This document shows positions 12,901 through 24,487 of a stretch of DNA of 64,000 nucleotides, piece after piece. The notes under the pieces were generated by a model, which made no database searches, was not told the origin of the DNA, and saw nothing but the letters and a program-made list of their open reading frames with translations. Location of the stretch: positions 23,844,001 through 23,908,000 of the forward strand of contig NC_069365.1 in the NCBI RefSeq assembly GCF_021730395.1, written 5' to 3'. The stretch's first letter is position 1, and the number at the start of each line of letters is the position of its first letter. The translations under genes were made by a program, and so were the position numbers. This DNA is from Mercenaria mercenaria. Lineage: Eukaryota; Mollusca; Bivalvia; Venerida; Veneridae.

Positions 12901-15900
12901 TACAAAGATCTTTGTTTAATTCAAACCCCAAAAAATCACACCCTTTTAAAATTATTCGTTTGAAAGCATAAAACTTTCCCGCTATGTTATAAATAAAAAT
13001 CTTTATAAGGTATGATATAAAAAATATTTTGATAATGGTATTGTACATTACTTTTCTTAAATTTTTTAAAACTTAAATTAAAAATTAAATTAAAACTTAA
13101 AATTTAGAACCTAAATTGTTAACTGTATTTTTAACGTTTAAAGAAAATTTAAAAAAAAGCATCATTTATTTTAAATTCTTAGCTAATGGAAAAGAAAATA
13201 GATTCATTTTTTCTGTTATTTTTTTTCATTGTAACTTTGAAAAATTACTTTTCTTTATTTTTTAGCTGTAATTTAGCTTCTCCTTTTGCTATTTTAATTG
13301 CATCAAAAGAAAAATTAAATGCAATTTTTTTTAATTGTTAATTTTCACATTTTGAAATAAAACCCGGGGCTAATTTACAGTTTTCTTGAAATAATCCACT
13401 ATCGGGATCTTGGGATAACTGTTAAGAACAATGGAGGTTTTTTTTTATTAATTGTCTTTCTATTGTCTTTTATTTTATTACTTTTTTATTTATATTATTT
13501 AAAATTCCCCCCTTTATAAATTTTTCCCGTTAAATAAAAACTAAGTTTTAATTTTTTAAAAATAAAAATTAACTCAAAATCTGCTTTTCAAAAAATACAT
13601 AATTATCCGAAGTAGAATCTGACGTAACTATTCGTCAAAAGCTAAAAATTTTTTTCTGTAGATGATGAACTGTATAAGGTGAATGTCAAACATTGTCCCT
13701 TTTTTTTTTTATAAAATTCAAATTTTTTTTTTTACATGATATTGTTGTGTCCGGTCCAATGTCAAAGTCCCGGGTGTTTTATTTACATATTTTGTAAATA
13801 TATAAAAAATGGATCAAAAAAAATTTTTTCACCCAAAATAAAAATCGATATTGGCTTTTCCTCAGTTCTCTTTAACCCCGGCCCCCCCTAAAAAAAACTT
13901 TTTCTATTATAAATTTTTGGTTTTTTCGACTAAAAACAAAACCTTTTAAAAATACACTGATACAGTTTTTTTTTTATTTTTGGTTTTGTGTTTATAAAAA
14001 ATCTTTATAATTACGTTAAATTTCCCGATCCCAATTTAATGCTTTTGATAGTTTAGACACTTATTTTCAATTTGAATTTCAGGGACCCCGACGGTCAAAA
14101 TACTTTTTCTTTTTAGTTTTTATGGGGACCGTATTTAAACCTTGGGTTGCTTTAAAAAGTATTTCAAAAGAACATTTACGTTTTTCTTTTTCTATTTTTT
14201 TTCCAATTTTTTTTTTTTTTTTGTCTTTCTTTTTAAGTTTAAAAATTACTTAGCTAAATTACAATCGTTTTGTTGTAGCAACTTCAAAAACAGTTAGTTT
14301 TTCAACGTATTCTTTGTTTTTGTAATTGTGTTTCTTGTTTTAAAAAAATTTTTTATTTTTTAATTTTTTAAATTAGTGGTAATTTTTTTCGACATTAGGG
14401 GTTTTTGTTTTTGTATTAGCAGTAATTACTTGGGTTTGCGTGATGATTTCCTTGTTTAGCTGATTTTTTAATACAGGTCAGATCATTTATTATTTTTTTT
14501 ATTTTATCTTTTAAAATTGTTTATATCTTTTTTTAAAAAACCTGTAAGGTACTTAATTCCCCCGTACTTTAAATTTGACGTGTGTCAAAAAATATATTTA
14601 AGGCGAATTGTTTTTTTAAATTTTTTTTGCTGATCATTTAAATTTTGTTAATTTCTTCAGTATTGTATAATTGATTCCCTTTTTAATGATTTTTTTTTAA
14701 CTACAAAGTCCAGTCATTTTTATTTTCACTTTTTCATTAAACTGCTGTATCTTCTTGTAATTTTTTTGATTTTTACTTAAGTCTGATTTTAAATTGTGAC
14801 GTGTGTACAGTACTTTAAACCAAATTCGAGTTGTTTCTTAAAGTCTTCTTTTTAGAAATTAAACTCTTTTTTAAGGTTATCTAATGCTGTGTTTTGGGCA
14901 TACCTCTTTTTGATGTGAAGCTCCTTTTCCAATTCAGATTTTTTATTTTGAAGTTTTTTTGAAATAAATTTTATCAAAACTTGTGTTTTTTTTTTCAGTT
15001 TCTTTTTTGTTTTTTTATTTCTGTTTTGATTTCTAAATGATACATATTTTTTTAAAATTTTTTTCAGCTTCAAAAATCTTGTCTTTTGTTCTTTTGTTTA
15101 ACATACATCTTTAATTTTGAACTTGATTGTATAACTTTTCAAAATTGGTTCTAAATACTTTCTTTAGGTTGTCACTGTCAAATCAGATTTCTCTTCAAGT
15201 TCTTTATTGAATCAACCCCTACTTTTATTTTTTTTCAATTTTATCTTGTATTCAACTATTAATAATGAATTCTTTTTTTAAAACTTTTGTTAATTCTTCA
15301 ATACTCTTTCTTTGTTCTGGTTGTTTTATACTTTTTTCTCAAAATTTAGTCATCTATTACATTTTGAACTTTTTTAAACAAATCGTCCTGAAACTGCATC
15401 GTTGGGTTTTCTGGTTCCAAAGGGTTTATTATTTATTTCCTCACTATCTAAAGTTGTTTATTGTGTTATCAATTCCTTTTTTCTGTGAAGATACGATTCC
15501 TTTAATTTTTTTAAATTTTTTTTAAATTTTTTTTTAGTAGCATAAACATTAAATCAATACAAATTTAACTTTTCTTATACTGTCGGTTCATTTTTTGTTC
15601 ATATTATTAAAACTCCCTTATATTTACCAGTGAATTTTTTTAAAAAAAATTCCTTGGTTTTGTCAATATTTAAGAAAACATTTTTTGATTTGTTGCATTA
15701 GCAAAAGATTAGGGTTAATTTTGTTCTTTTCAAAACATATCACTTTTCGTTTCCCGGACTTTTTAAATAAAATATAATTGAACGTTAATACGGAATTTTT
15801 GGTTTTTTATAGTAAGATGACTTAAATAAAAACAAAAGTTTTTTTTACGTCCTTGAAAAAAGTATTTTGTTATTTCATTTTTAACCCTTTTTTCTTCACA

Positions 15901-18900
15901 TCAAAATTCAAATATTACTACTTTTGTTTTTTTGATTCAAGTCATTTAAAAAATTTTTCATTATTGAAATTCAAGTATTCATTTTTTGGGTCTACTTTAA
16001 TTCTTTTTTCAATTTTATTAGTGGTTTTTAAATCTTTTTTTTGATTGTTTGGTTTTTTGCATATAAGTATAATTTTTCAAATTTAAGGGTTTTCGAAGTA
16101 TATGCTTATGATTTTTTTTTTTCCCGACCCGAAAATCCCCTATTAACATTTTGAAACATGAATCTGGCTAAAAGGATAAAGTTGTTTTAAAATTATTTGA
16201 TTTATACTTTTTCTATCATAATTTTGGGAATTTCCCTTTATATTAATAATAATTAAATTTTTTTATTTTCAAAAATTTTTCTTTCTTAAATTTCTTAATT
16301 ATTTATAAATGCAATCAAAATTAAAGAAATAAGAATAAAAAAAAACCGGGAAAAGATAGGCCTTTTGAGAAGAAAAATGAGAAAAAAAATTAAGAAAGTA
16401 CAAATCGGGATTTTTCACTGAAATTTATAAGCCCTTATGAAGAATAAAAAGTCAAAGGGAAAAATTTTAAGTAGTAAAAACTTATGGAATTAAAGGGGGC
16501 AATTAGCGTTATTCCAAAAGTAAATCAGAAGATCTGACACAAGGTATTACTGATTAACTGGAATGCGGGAGAATCTAAAAAGCAACAAGCTTTAAAAAAG
16601 GTCCCTTACACCCAAAAGATTGGGGAAAAAAACCCCCTTTTGGTGGGTTTCCCCGATGAATTAAGGATTAGAAATTATGGAAAAGAAAAAATGGAAAAAA
16701 CTGAAACAATGATAAAACTGAAAAAATCAGAAGAAGAAAAATTGGAAGCAAGACCAAAGAATTTGATCGGGGGTTTTAAATAAAGAAATTGATTTAGATC
16801 TTTTAGATGCAAAAAAAATATTGGACGCCGTAAGAAGTGTTTGATTTTTTTACACTGAATCTGAAAATCCCGATGAAAAATGACTGGGAAGAAGTAAGGG
16901 TATCATAGAAAAGGTTCAAAAAATTAAAAAATACGGTAACAAATCTGGGGCAATAAGGAAAAAGAAAAAACCCCCAAAAATTTAATCTAAACAAAGGGGA
17001 AGCAAAATAACTGAGTCGGGTAAATTTAAAAAAATATAGAGAAGTAATCAAAGATATTCTAAAAAAGGGAAAAAAATTTTGGGAAAAAAGGGAAAAAGAT
17101 TTCATAACCCAAATAAGTTTCACAAAATGGGCATTATGGTAATTTAATTTTAACTTAAATAACTTTTTAAATCAAAACAAATTAATTGCAAGGATAGAAT
17201 AATGGAAAGGAGAATTTAACCTAAAGTAGATAAAATTTGTTGATTGATTAATAAAAAATAAATAATAATAAAAAATTCGATTTATTCAAAAAAAAATATT
17301 TAAAGAATTAAAGAAAAATCAGGGTTACCCATCAATAAAAGATCATGAAATTTAAAAAAGTAATTAGAGAACGGGTTATAACGTTTGTCCATGTAATCCC
17401 GAAGAATTGGTTAATGACTTGGAGTTAATTTTTGGTTCGATTGTGCTGGAAATAAAAATGAAGAACTAAAAATGAAAAGGGGAGTAGCCAATTATAAAAA
17501 TGAATTTTTTACAGAACAACTGAAATGTTATATAAAAAATATTTTTCTTGAATATATAAAGGAACAAAAAATTGTGTTAAGTTCTGAAACTGTTAAAAAA
17601 GATAATAAAAATACCCGAGTGATTTTCAATCAATTTTGCGTTCTTTTTTTTTAGATAAAAATAAAAACTTATGTTGTTGGTTTGGATGTATTAAAAACCC
17701 ATGAAACTTACTTTGGATAATATTAGTTGAATATGATAAAAAAGTTCGTTATAAAAAATGGTAAAGAAGGGGGAAAAATATTATTTTAAATGGTTTTACG
17801 TTCACAATTTAATAATTATATCGAGAAAATTAATCGTAAAGGTGATTATGATTTGAAAAAATCGACATTCTCCCAATAAATTTTTGGGAAATTTGATTTA
17901 AATAGTTTTAAAGGTTTGATTTCAATTCATGATAATTTTTTGTTGCATTTTAAATGCCAAATTTTCATACATTGCTGGATTTGGGAAAAGCATTGAAAAT
18001 ACGAAAAGGGGGAAATACAACCCAAATAACTAATCTGTGGATACAATTTATATTCATTGGTCTTATTTTAATTATTGTTGATGGAATTTCAGAATATTTT
18101 CTATGTTTAAATCTGCGATTTAACAGGCTTATCCTTTTTCAAAAGAAACCAAAAAAGAGTCGGATATTTTGAAATTAATAAAAAAATTAAAATTAATAAG
18201 AAAATTTTATTAAGATATATTTTGGGAGAAAAATCAAATTTTAAAAAGAGGTTGAAACAAGTTTTACACTAAATTAAAAGAAAAAATTTTAATTTAAATT
18301 TGAAATTATAAATTTTAGTTTTTATAAAGTACAAAAAAAATTTATGACAAAAAAAAAGGAATGTTTTTTTTGTTGATGCTCAACGGAGAAGAAATTAACT
18401 GGTAGACCTGCAGTCTCCGGAATTTCCAACTTGGTTTAGGTATCTTTGAAACCCCTTTCGAAAATGTTTTTTAAGTGGAGTTGCATTTCAATTTGCACAG
18501 CTGGAAAAAAAAGCATTTTAAAAGAGGAAAAAAGCACTTTAAAGGGAACAAAAAAGATTGGAACGGAATTGGAAAAAATTTTGTGTGATAAAAATTTTTG
18601 AAAAATTTAAAAAGAAACCTTCTCGGCAGTTGGTAATTTTTAAAGTAAGGGAAATTACAAAAAAGAATAACGTAAAAAAATGAGAAGGGGATTTAATATG
18701 AGAATAAAAAGATATTGTCGGATCTGGAACTTTAGCGACAAAAACGTATTAACAATTTATTTATAAAAAAAAAAATAATATATAATATTTCTATTTTTAA
18801 CCAAAACTTTGTGAAAGGTACGAACTAAATCCTATTAAATTAGATAAGCTTTAAATCTGTCTTGGGGAAATAATGTTTAAACAACAAAAAAAAAAAAAAG
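6901..18900. other. Unreadable Polinton interior, extreme AT and homopolymer content
   Basis: Twelve kilobases in which no protein can be followed for more than a few dozen residues. Runs of one base are far more common than anywhere else in the window, including G and C runs such as the C-run near 10861. On the plus strand A dominates at about 6900-13050, T dominates at 13050-16330, then A dominates again. In the intact genes at the right end the coding strand is A-rich, so this suggests gene direction plus, minus, plus. A Lys-rich coiled-coil-like frame (14852-15073, minus) fits that reading but has no assignable function. Confidence 0.5.
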
Positions 18901-18904
18901 GATA

Positions 18905-20051
18905 TCCTTAAAAATTAACGATAGAAGCTCATATTTTGATTGGTTTAATGGTTATTTTGAAGTAAGTTTTAAAGTAAATAAGCTTGCTGATGGTAATAAC
19001 TATGCTGGTGGAGATCAAATTGCTTTAATTAATAATGCAGCTTCATTAATTGTTCAGTTAGTGGTTAAACAAAATGGATTGTAATAATTTATATAAGGTA
19101 ATAAATGTAAAGGATTTAGTTGAACTATCTAAGGATTATGCAGAATCAACTGGAACAAATGAATTTATCTCTTTAGATACTACTGCTGTTGCCGAAAGTA
19201 GGGATGATCAAGCTGGATATAATAAAGGTTTTGCTACTAGGAAGTTATTAATCCAAGGTGGTAATGAGATAAATGCTAAAATTCCATTAAATAATTATTC
19301 ATTTTTTCAGGGTTTAGAAATTAATATTATACCTCCAAGTCAAATTCAAATAACACTACAGCTGACAGATGATGATGAATTAATTTTTAGAGCTAATGCT
19401 GCTGATGCTGGTAGAGTAATTGTAACAAAATTAATTCTATCGGTTCCACGTTTAATTTTCAGTGAATTTGGACTTGATCTAATTGCTACTGAAAGATTTA
19501 AAAAGCAAGATGGTCATACCTTCGGGAAATGGCGACACAATCAACTGATACACAACAAAATAATATAACCTTTAGAATAACAGCTGGTATAACAAAACCA
19601 CAACATGTATTTGTTTATTTACAACGACCTGACAAAAGTAATTCACAACAACATAACCCACATTTATTAGATACATTTAAAATTAATGCAGCAAATAATA
19701 ATTGCACTTTGAGCTCCTGTCGTCTTGAAGTTGGTAATGGTGAATTTTTTTCCAGAAACAGAATACAGAAGTATATCAAGAATATATGACGATGTAATTA
19801 ATTATTATTATAAACAAAATAATAAGACTACTGGAAGTCTGCTAAATAGATCAAATTTTTCTAATTTATTTGGATTTGTTCATTTTAACTTGGAATATAA
19901 AAAGGAAGTAATAACAGAAGATCCTAAGCATATTACGTTAACAGCTAAATTAAATATTCCACCAGCAGCTAATATTCGTGTTTACGCAATTGTATTGTAT
20001 GAAGAAACAGTTGAAATAAATACTATTGGAAATGAACTTGTTATTGTTTAA
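18905..20051 (+). pseudogene. Polinton capsid-type region
   Basis: The sequence turns from noisy to clean here. Stretches rich in beta-type sequence (SYFDWFNGYFEVSFKVNKL, SFFQGLEINIIPPSQIQITL, DDELIFRANAADAGRVIV, then near the end SISRIYDDVINYYYK and RVYAIVLYEETVEI) resemble the capsid-type proteins encoded by Polintons and their aquatic-virus relatives. That assignment is from family memory and from position, directly before the small structural gene and the protease. It is broken, with about two breaks. Part of the gene probably lies in the unreadable interior to the left. Confidence 0.6.
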
Positions 20052-20074
20052 ATAAAATAAATTTTAAATATATA

Positions 20075-20730
20075 ATGGTATCAAATTATATTGAATATAA
20101 AGTTAACCTTACAGATGGAGAAAAGAAAAATTTAGCACAAGCTTATAATAATAAAATTCCACATACTTTTAGATTAAAACATGAACAATTACGTGGAAAT
20201 TTCCCTTTACTTTTAACAAAAACACAAATTAATCAAATTGAAAAGTCTTTTAGAAATAACAAGGGATTAGAAATTACAATTTCGAAAAAACAAATGTCCA
20301 GTCAAGGTCAAAATGGTGGATTTTTAGGAGCTTTGGCTGGTTTGTTAGGAAAAACAATTCTTCCAATGGTAGCAAAAATAGCTCCAAAATATTAGCTCCT
20401 CTAGGCATCGGAGCCCTTTCTGGGCTGGCCAGTACTGGTGTTAGTAAAATACTTGGAAATGGTATGATTTCGGTAGCTAATGATAAGAGAAATATTATTT
20501 CGCCATATCTTACATCTAATCAAAGAAAGCAACTAGTAGGATCTGGAGTGATTAAATTAACACAAAAACAGAAACAAAATGGTGGGTTTTTAGGTATGTC
20601 GGCTGCTAGTCTAGGGATACCTTTGATTACGTCTTTGTTAAGTGGAAAAGGACATGGTCAGGGTATACAGATTGATTCTCAGAGAAGACCTTACAGACGA
20701 ATTCCTATAGTAAAAAAAATATATAAATAA
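20075..20730 (+). CDS. Polinton small structural proteins (PX-like region)
   Basis: This covers one or two short proteins between the capsid-type region and the protease. The first (20075-20395, 106 residues) starts 23 bp after the preceding stop. It has a charged N-terminal half (TDGEKKNLAQAYNNK, FRLKHEQLRGN) and ends in a glycine-rich hydrophobic helix (GGFLGALAGLLGK). The second stretch, to 20730, repeats the theme with LAPLGIGALSGLASTG and NGGFLGMSAASLGIP and ends in a basic tail. Gly-rich amphipathic segments like these occur in small Polinton virion proteins and in adenoviral membrane-active cement proteins; a precise equivalence cannot be shown here. As part of a fossil the region may be one gene split in two. 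Confidence 0.5.
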
Positions 20731-21145
20731 ACCTATTTCTAACTTTGAAATTGAACAATGGGTAAAGCAACTCGGTATAATAAACTTTGGGGGTGTATTT
20801 AGTAGAAATAATTTACCAAAAACAAAAGCAAAGGACGAGTGCGGAATTATAAATTTGAACGACTCTGTTGGACCTGGAACACATTGGGTTTGTTACTTGA
20901 ATACTTTGTACTTTGATCCATTTGGGCTTCCTCCGCCGAAAGAAGTAATTAAGTATATACTAAATGTAAAATACAACAATGTTCAATATCAAGACAAAAC
21001 AAGTACACTCTGTGGATATTATTGTTTATTTTTCATAAAAATGTTACAAGACAAAGTACCGTTGTATGATTTACTGTATAAAATACTAAAAGTTAATAAT
21101 GTAAAACAAAATGAACAAACTAGTATAAATTATTTTAACCAATAA
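20731..21145 (+). CDS. Polinton adenain-like cysteine protease
   Basis: The reading frame runs from directly behind the preceding gene to a stop at 21145, about 137 residues. The family pattern is clear: an N-terminal FGGVFSRNNLP block, CGIINLNDSVGPGTHWVCY with the catalytic His before Trp, YFDPFGLPPP with the acidic residue, and a C-terminal IQ/YQ position followed by TLCGYYC with the catalytic Cys. This is the maturation protease that Polintons share with adenoviruses, where it processes capsid precursors. No ATG is obvious at the very start, so the true N-terminus is open. The sequence looks whole from the first block onward. It is the last gene before the right terminus. Confidence 0.85.
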
Positions 21146-21420
21146 GGACATATAATTTTTTCTTCCGGGTTTTAAACTTTGTGCACTTACAAAATAGAAA
21201 CAACAGGTTAAGTGAGGTTAAACTGACCCTGTTTTCGTAGTAGGATTTTGACAAATACTTGGTGGAAGTGTTTAATCATATTTTACTATAGGTTTTCATA
21301 TAGTACTATGAAAACTTGTTTATTTTTTGGTTTTTAATTGCTTAACTTTGGATTTTTTAGAAGTGGTCAAAAGGTTAAGTGAGGTCAGATTGGCTTAAAA
21401 CCATCATAATATATACTACT
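21146..21420. repeat. Polinton right terminal region
   Basis: Non-coding tail of the element. A GGTTAAGTGAGGT motif occurs twice in direct orientation (about 21206 and 21373). The last 35 bp contain ATTGGCTTAAAACC, which is the inverted partner of the left end. Confidence 0.7.
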
Positions 21421-21430
21421 GTGGAGGTAG

Positions 21431-21785
21431 TATGTTCTTCCATAAAGTAAACGATATTCCGTAGAATGTCCAGATAATAAGTTCTTCCATAAAGTAGAAG
21501 ATATTTCGTAGAATGTCCAGATAGTAAGTTCTTCCATTAAGTGGACAATATTCCGTAGAATGTCCAGATAGTAAGTTCTTTCATAAAGTAGAAGATATTT
21601 CGTTGAATGTCCAGGTAGTAAGTTCTTCTATAATGTAAACAATATTCCGTAGAATGTCCAGATTAAAGTAGACGACATTCCGTAGAATGTCCAGATAGTA
21701 AGATGTTCCGTAAAGTAGACGATGTTCTGTAAAATGTCCAGATAGAAAGCTCATCCATAAAATAAACGCGAGATGAAAAATGTCT
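21431..21785. repeat. 47-bp satellite array, right block
   Basis: About seven further copies of the same 47-bp monomer as at 5255-6558, in the same orientation, with the closest resemblance to the right half of the left block. This shows the Polinton landed inside an existing array. Confidence 0.95.
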
Positions 21786-22881
21786 AGAATAAGATCTTGG
21801 TATATAGACATAAATATAGAAATTGTAAATGCATAGAAATATATATAAGTGGCCTACGGCAGAAAGGGAGAGAAAGACTAAAGTTATTAACAATTTTGAG
21901 CAGGGAATTAGTTGAACTTTCAAGATGATATAATACATTAAACAAAATGATGACTAACATAGTTTTCCTGTTGAAAACCAGTCGTTTCTTTGAAATTAAG
22001 TTATTAACTATTATGGTGAAATATTCTAAAAGTTAATCGTAAATGATTTGTAGGCACTTGTTCAAAACAATTTCACTAGGGAAAAGCCTTATACATTAAA
22101 ATGTCCCTTCTTCCTATACTTTACAGTTATGCTTGAAAAATAAAACACCCACTGCCCTTAATGGTGGATTTGAAATATATATCCGTCCCATAATTGACAG
22201 TCGTCATCGTAAATTCCTCATATTAAATGACTTTCTACAGGCGGTGCATGACGTGAAATAATTGAAATATTAAAAATTGATAAATAAACATAGATTTAAA
22301 GATATATTTCAGCACACGAGTCACAATCCATTGAAGATGATATGATATTAAAACCTGTTTGCTGAAACAGTCATGTTTCACAATAAATCGTAAAATTACT
22401 GCGAAAATATTTTATAACTGTTACACTGAAAGGCTGGAAGCAAATGATGTTTGTTATTGGTTGATTACTCTTTGATGGTGCATACCTTTTCAAAGGCGGC
22501 TAGTAAATCTATTCCGGGTTACCTGAATTTTACGCAGAGGGTACAAATTTATTCTTTGCAAAGTCACTATATAAATTAGAGGTAGACTGTAAAGGAGCGT
22601 TTCATTAATTCATACATATGCGTCTAGTACAGAGGTCTTTGGCACATACTTTATTAACTGGAATGAATATATATATATTAAACATTTGCTAGGAAATAAT
22701 TAAATATTGTAGAAAACAGTGTTTAAAGTATAAAAAGACTATAAAATAACTAGCATCTACAGTGCATTTTTTAACTTTCGCGATACGTAACATGAATATA
22801 TTCGTATTTCTTTCTTAAATTTATATAAAAACACGAAATTAATTTTCAGTACACTTGTATGAAACCAACACACTTCTGCTT
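21786..22881. other. Intergenic, nothing recognised
   Basis: AT-rich sequence without a believable gene. It lies between the satellite and the inverted-repeat element. Confidence 0.5.
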
Positions 22882-22934
22882 TACGGAATTCCTTTAGGGC
22901 CATCGCCTTTGAATGTGTTTCTCTGAACGGGATA

Positions 22935-23475
22935 CTCGATAGTACGATAATGAAAACGCAAAATCATGAAACTACGATAACGAAAACATGACAATACAAT
23001 GATAAAGACGCGATGCTACGATAACGAAAACGCGATAATACGATAGTACGACGATGATAACGCGATATACTATTCGTGTTTTCACCATCGTACTGTCGCG
23101 TTTTCACCATCGTACTATCGTATTATCGCGTTTTCATTATCGTAGTATTGTGACTTCGCAATTTCACCATCGTACTATCGCGATATCACCATCGTAGTTT
23201 CGCGTTATCACCATCGAACTGTCGCGTTATCACCATCGTACTATCGCGTTATCACAATCGAACTGTCGCGTTATCATCATTATACTATCGCGTTATCACC
23301 ATCGTACTGTCGCGTTATCATCATTATACTGTCGCGTTATCACCATCATACTGTCGCGTTATCATCATCATATTGTCGCGTTACTACCATCGTACTGTCG
23401 CTTTATCATCATCATACTGTCGCGTTATTACCATCGTACTGTCGCGTTATCATCATCATATTGTCGCGTTATCAT
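22935..23475. repeat. 22-bp GCGTTATC array with an orientation switch
   Basis: Monomers of about 22 bp (ATCACCATCGTACTGTCGCG plus TT) are repeated roughly 18 times from 23075 to 23475. Between 22935 and about 23060 the same motif is present in the opposite orientation (TACGATAACGAAAACGCG), so the array turns around near 23065 and can fold back on itself. A shorter related array sits at the other end of the element (about 24952-25045). Confidence 0.88.
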
Positions 23476-23559
23476 TATTGCATCATCGCCTTCCGATGGG
23501 TATGTGTATGCTCAAAATCAGAAGATAGAAGTTATGATTTTAGAACTACAGCTCCCGCT

Positions 23560-23665
23560 CTTGCCCGCGAAAGGTCGATATGCAGATTCGAACACGGGTC
23601 CTCGTGTGTGAAGATCATTATTTTTATTAATGATCCTACTATAGCTACAGCTGCTAGTTAGCCAA
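23560..23665 (-). repeat. Possible tRNA-derived SINE head
   Basis: On the minus strand a B-box-like GTGTTCGAATC follows an arm resembling the anticodon and variable region of tRNA-Val (TTCACACACGAGGACCC). The A box upstream is degenerate. It is probably the relic of a SINE head, not a tRNA gene. Confidence 0.35.
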
Positions 23666-23917
23666 AAGCAACATAATTGGCTATTTATTTTGCGTAACTT
23701 TTCAGCTTTCGTCAGCTTAAGAGACTTATACATATTAAAATGAATTTAAGAAGGCGAAGCGTGTGGAATGTTAAACAGGTTCAAAATGCTATGCAGATAT
23801 AATTTGATTGCATTTCTAATTCCTGTAAAATCATAAATAAAATTTCTGAGTAAAGAGGACTAAACTCTGTCACTTTTGGTTGTAAACCGCTTTACCTTTT
23901 ATTTTAACATGTGGTAG

Positions 23918-24487
23918 GCATAGGAAATAGAGATCAATATAATTGCACCTTTACTAATCCTACCAGGTGTTCTGTATTACAAAAGTGCTTCTATTGTGAC
24001 ATAATGATACAAGCAAAACTGTATTATCTGCACTATTAATTACTTACTGGTATTTTATTTTATTATTGGCTTGTTAAAAATTAACTTTTTACCATAAGTA
24101 AGTTGACAAAATCTTAGGAACCATGTTTTGAGGGGTAAATGAAACACATATGAATAAATCCTAAATGTTTTTGTTGTGCAAAAAAGTATGATATTGTGTC
24201 TAAAACAGTTTTCATTTTCCACTCAATTGTGTAATTGCAAGGGAAGTAAACTAATAGATATCTCATAATCTCTGCTTATAAGTACTAGCCCAAGGCAAGA
24301 GTTGTCATTCTTTGTGGATCACAACTTTAAATTAAAAATTAAAACTTCTGTTATTGATATTAACAAAACTATCATAAACTTCACATTTGTGAAATCATTT
24401 TTGGTTATTTGAAGGACTTGGAAATAAATTTCTAGACTTTATTTAATGTATAACTATCATTGAAAATGTTAGGGTCTATCTCTACAT
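23918..24487 (-). repeat. Dispersed repeat, copy 2 (inverted)
   Basis: This is the reverse complement of 243-795, with scattered substitutions and small indels. It lies in the centre of the inverted-repeat element. Confidence 0.8.

Larger units (their letters stand above)
6564..21420 (+). mobile_element. Polinton/Maverick fossil inserted in the satellite
   Basis: A 14.9-kb insert splits a single 47-bp satellite array. Its ends are imperfect inverted repeats: GTAGTTATATTA then GGTTTTAAGCCAAT at 6565-6593, and the reverse complement of the latter at about 21388-21403. The right 2.5 kb encodes Polinton-type proteins in the order capsid-type region, small structural protein(s), adenain-like protease, all on the plus strand. 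Length suits Polintons (typically 15-20 kb). Polymerase and integrase genes could not be recognised in the interior. The element is broken, with dozens of breaks, nearly all in the left three quarters, where poor sequence quality may contribute. Exact ends are uncertain by about 20 bp and no clear target duplication was found. Age cannot be judged because error and decay cannot be separated. Confidence 0.85.

Noticed and set aside
14852-15073. Lys-rich coiled-coil gene on the minus strand
   Set aside because: It sits in the unreliable Polinton interior, where composition alone gives Lys-rich frames; kept only as a hint of direction.
23075-23475. CRISPR-like array
   Set aside because: Units of 22 bp are directly contiguous without unique spacers, and the genome is animal; this is a minisatellite.
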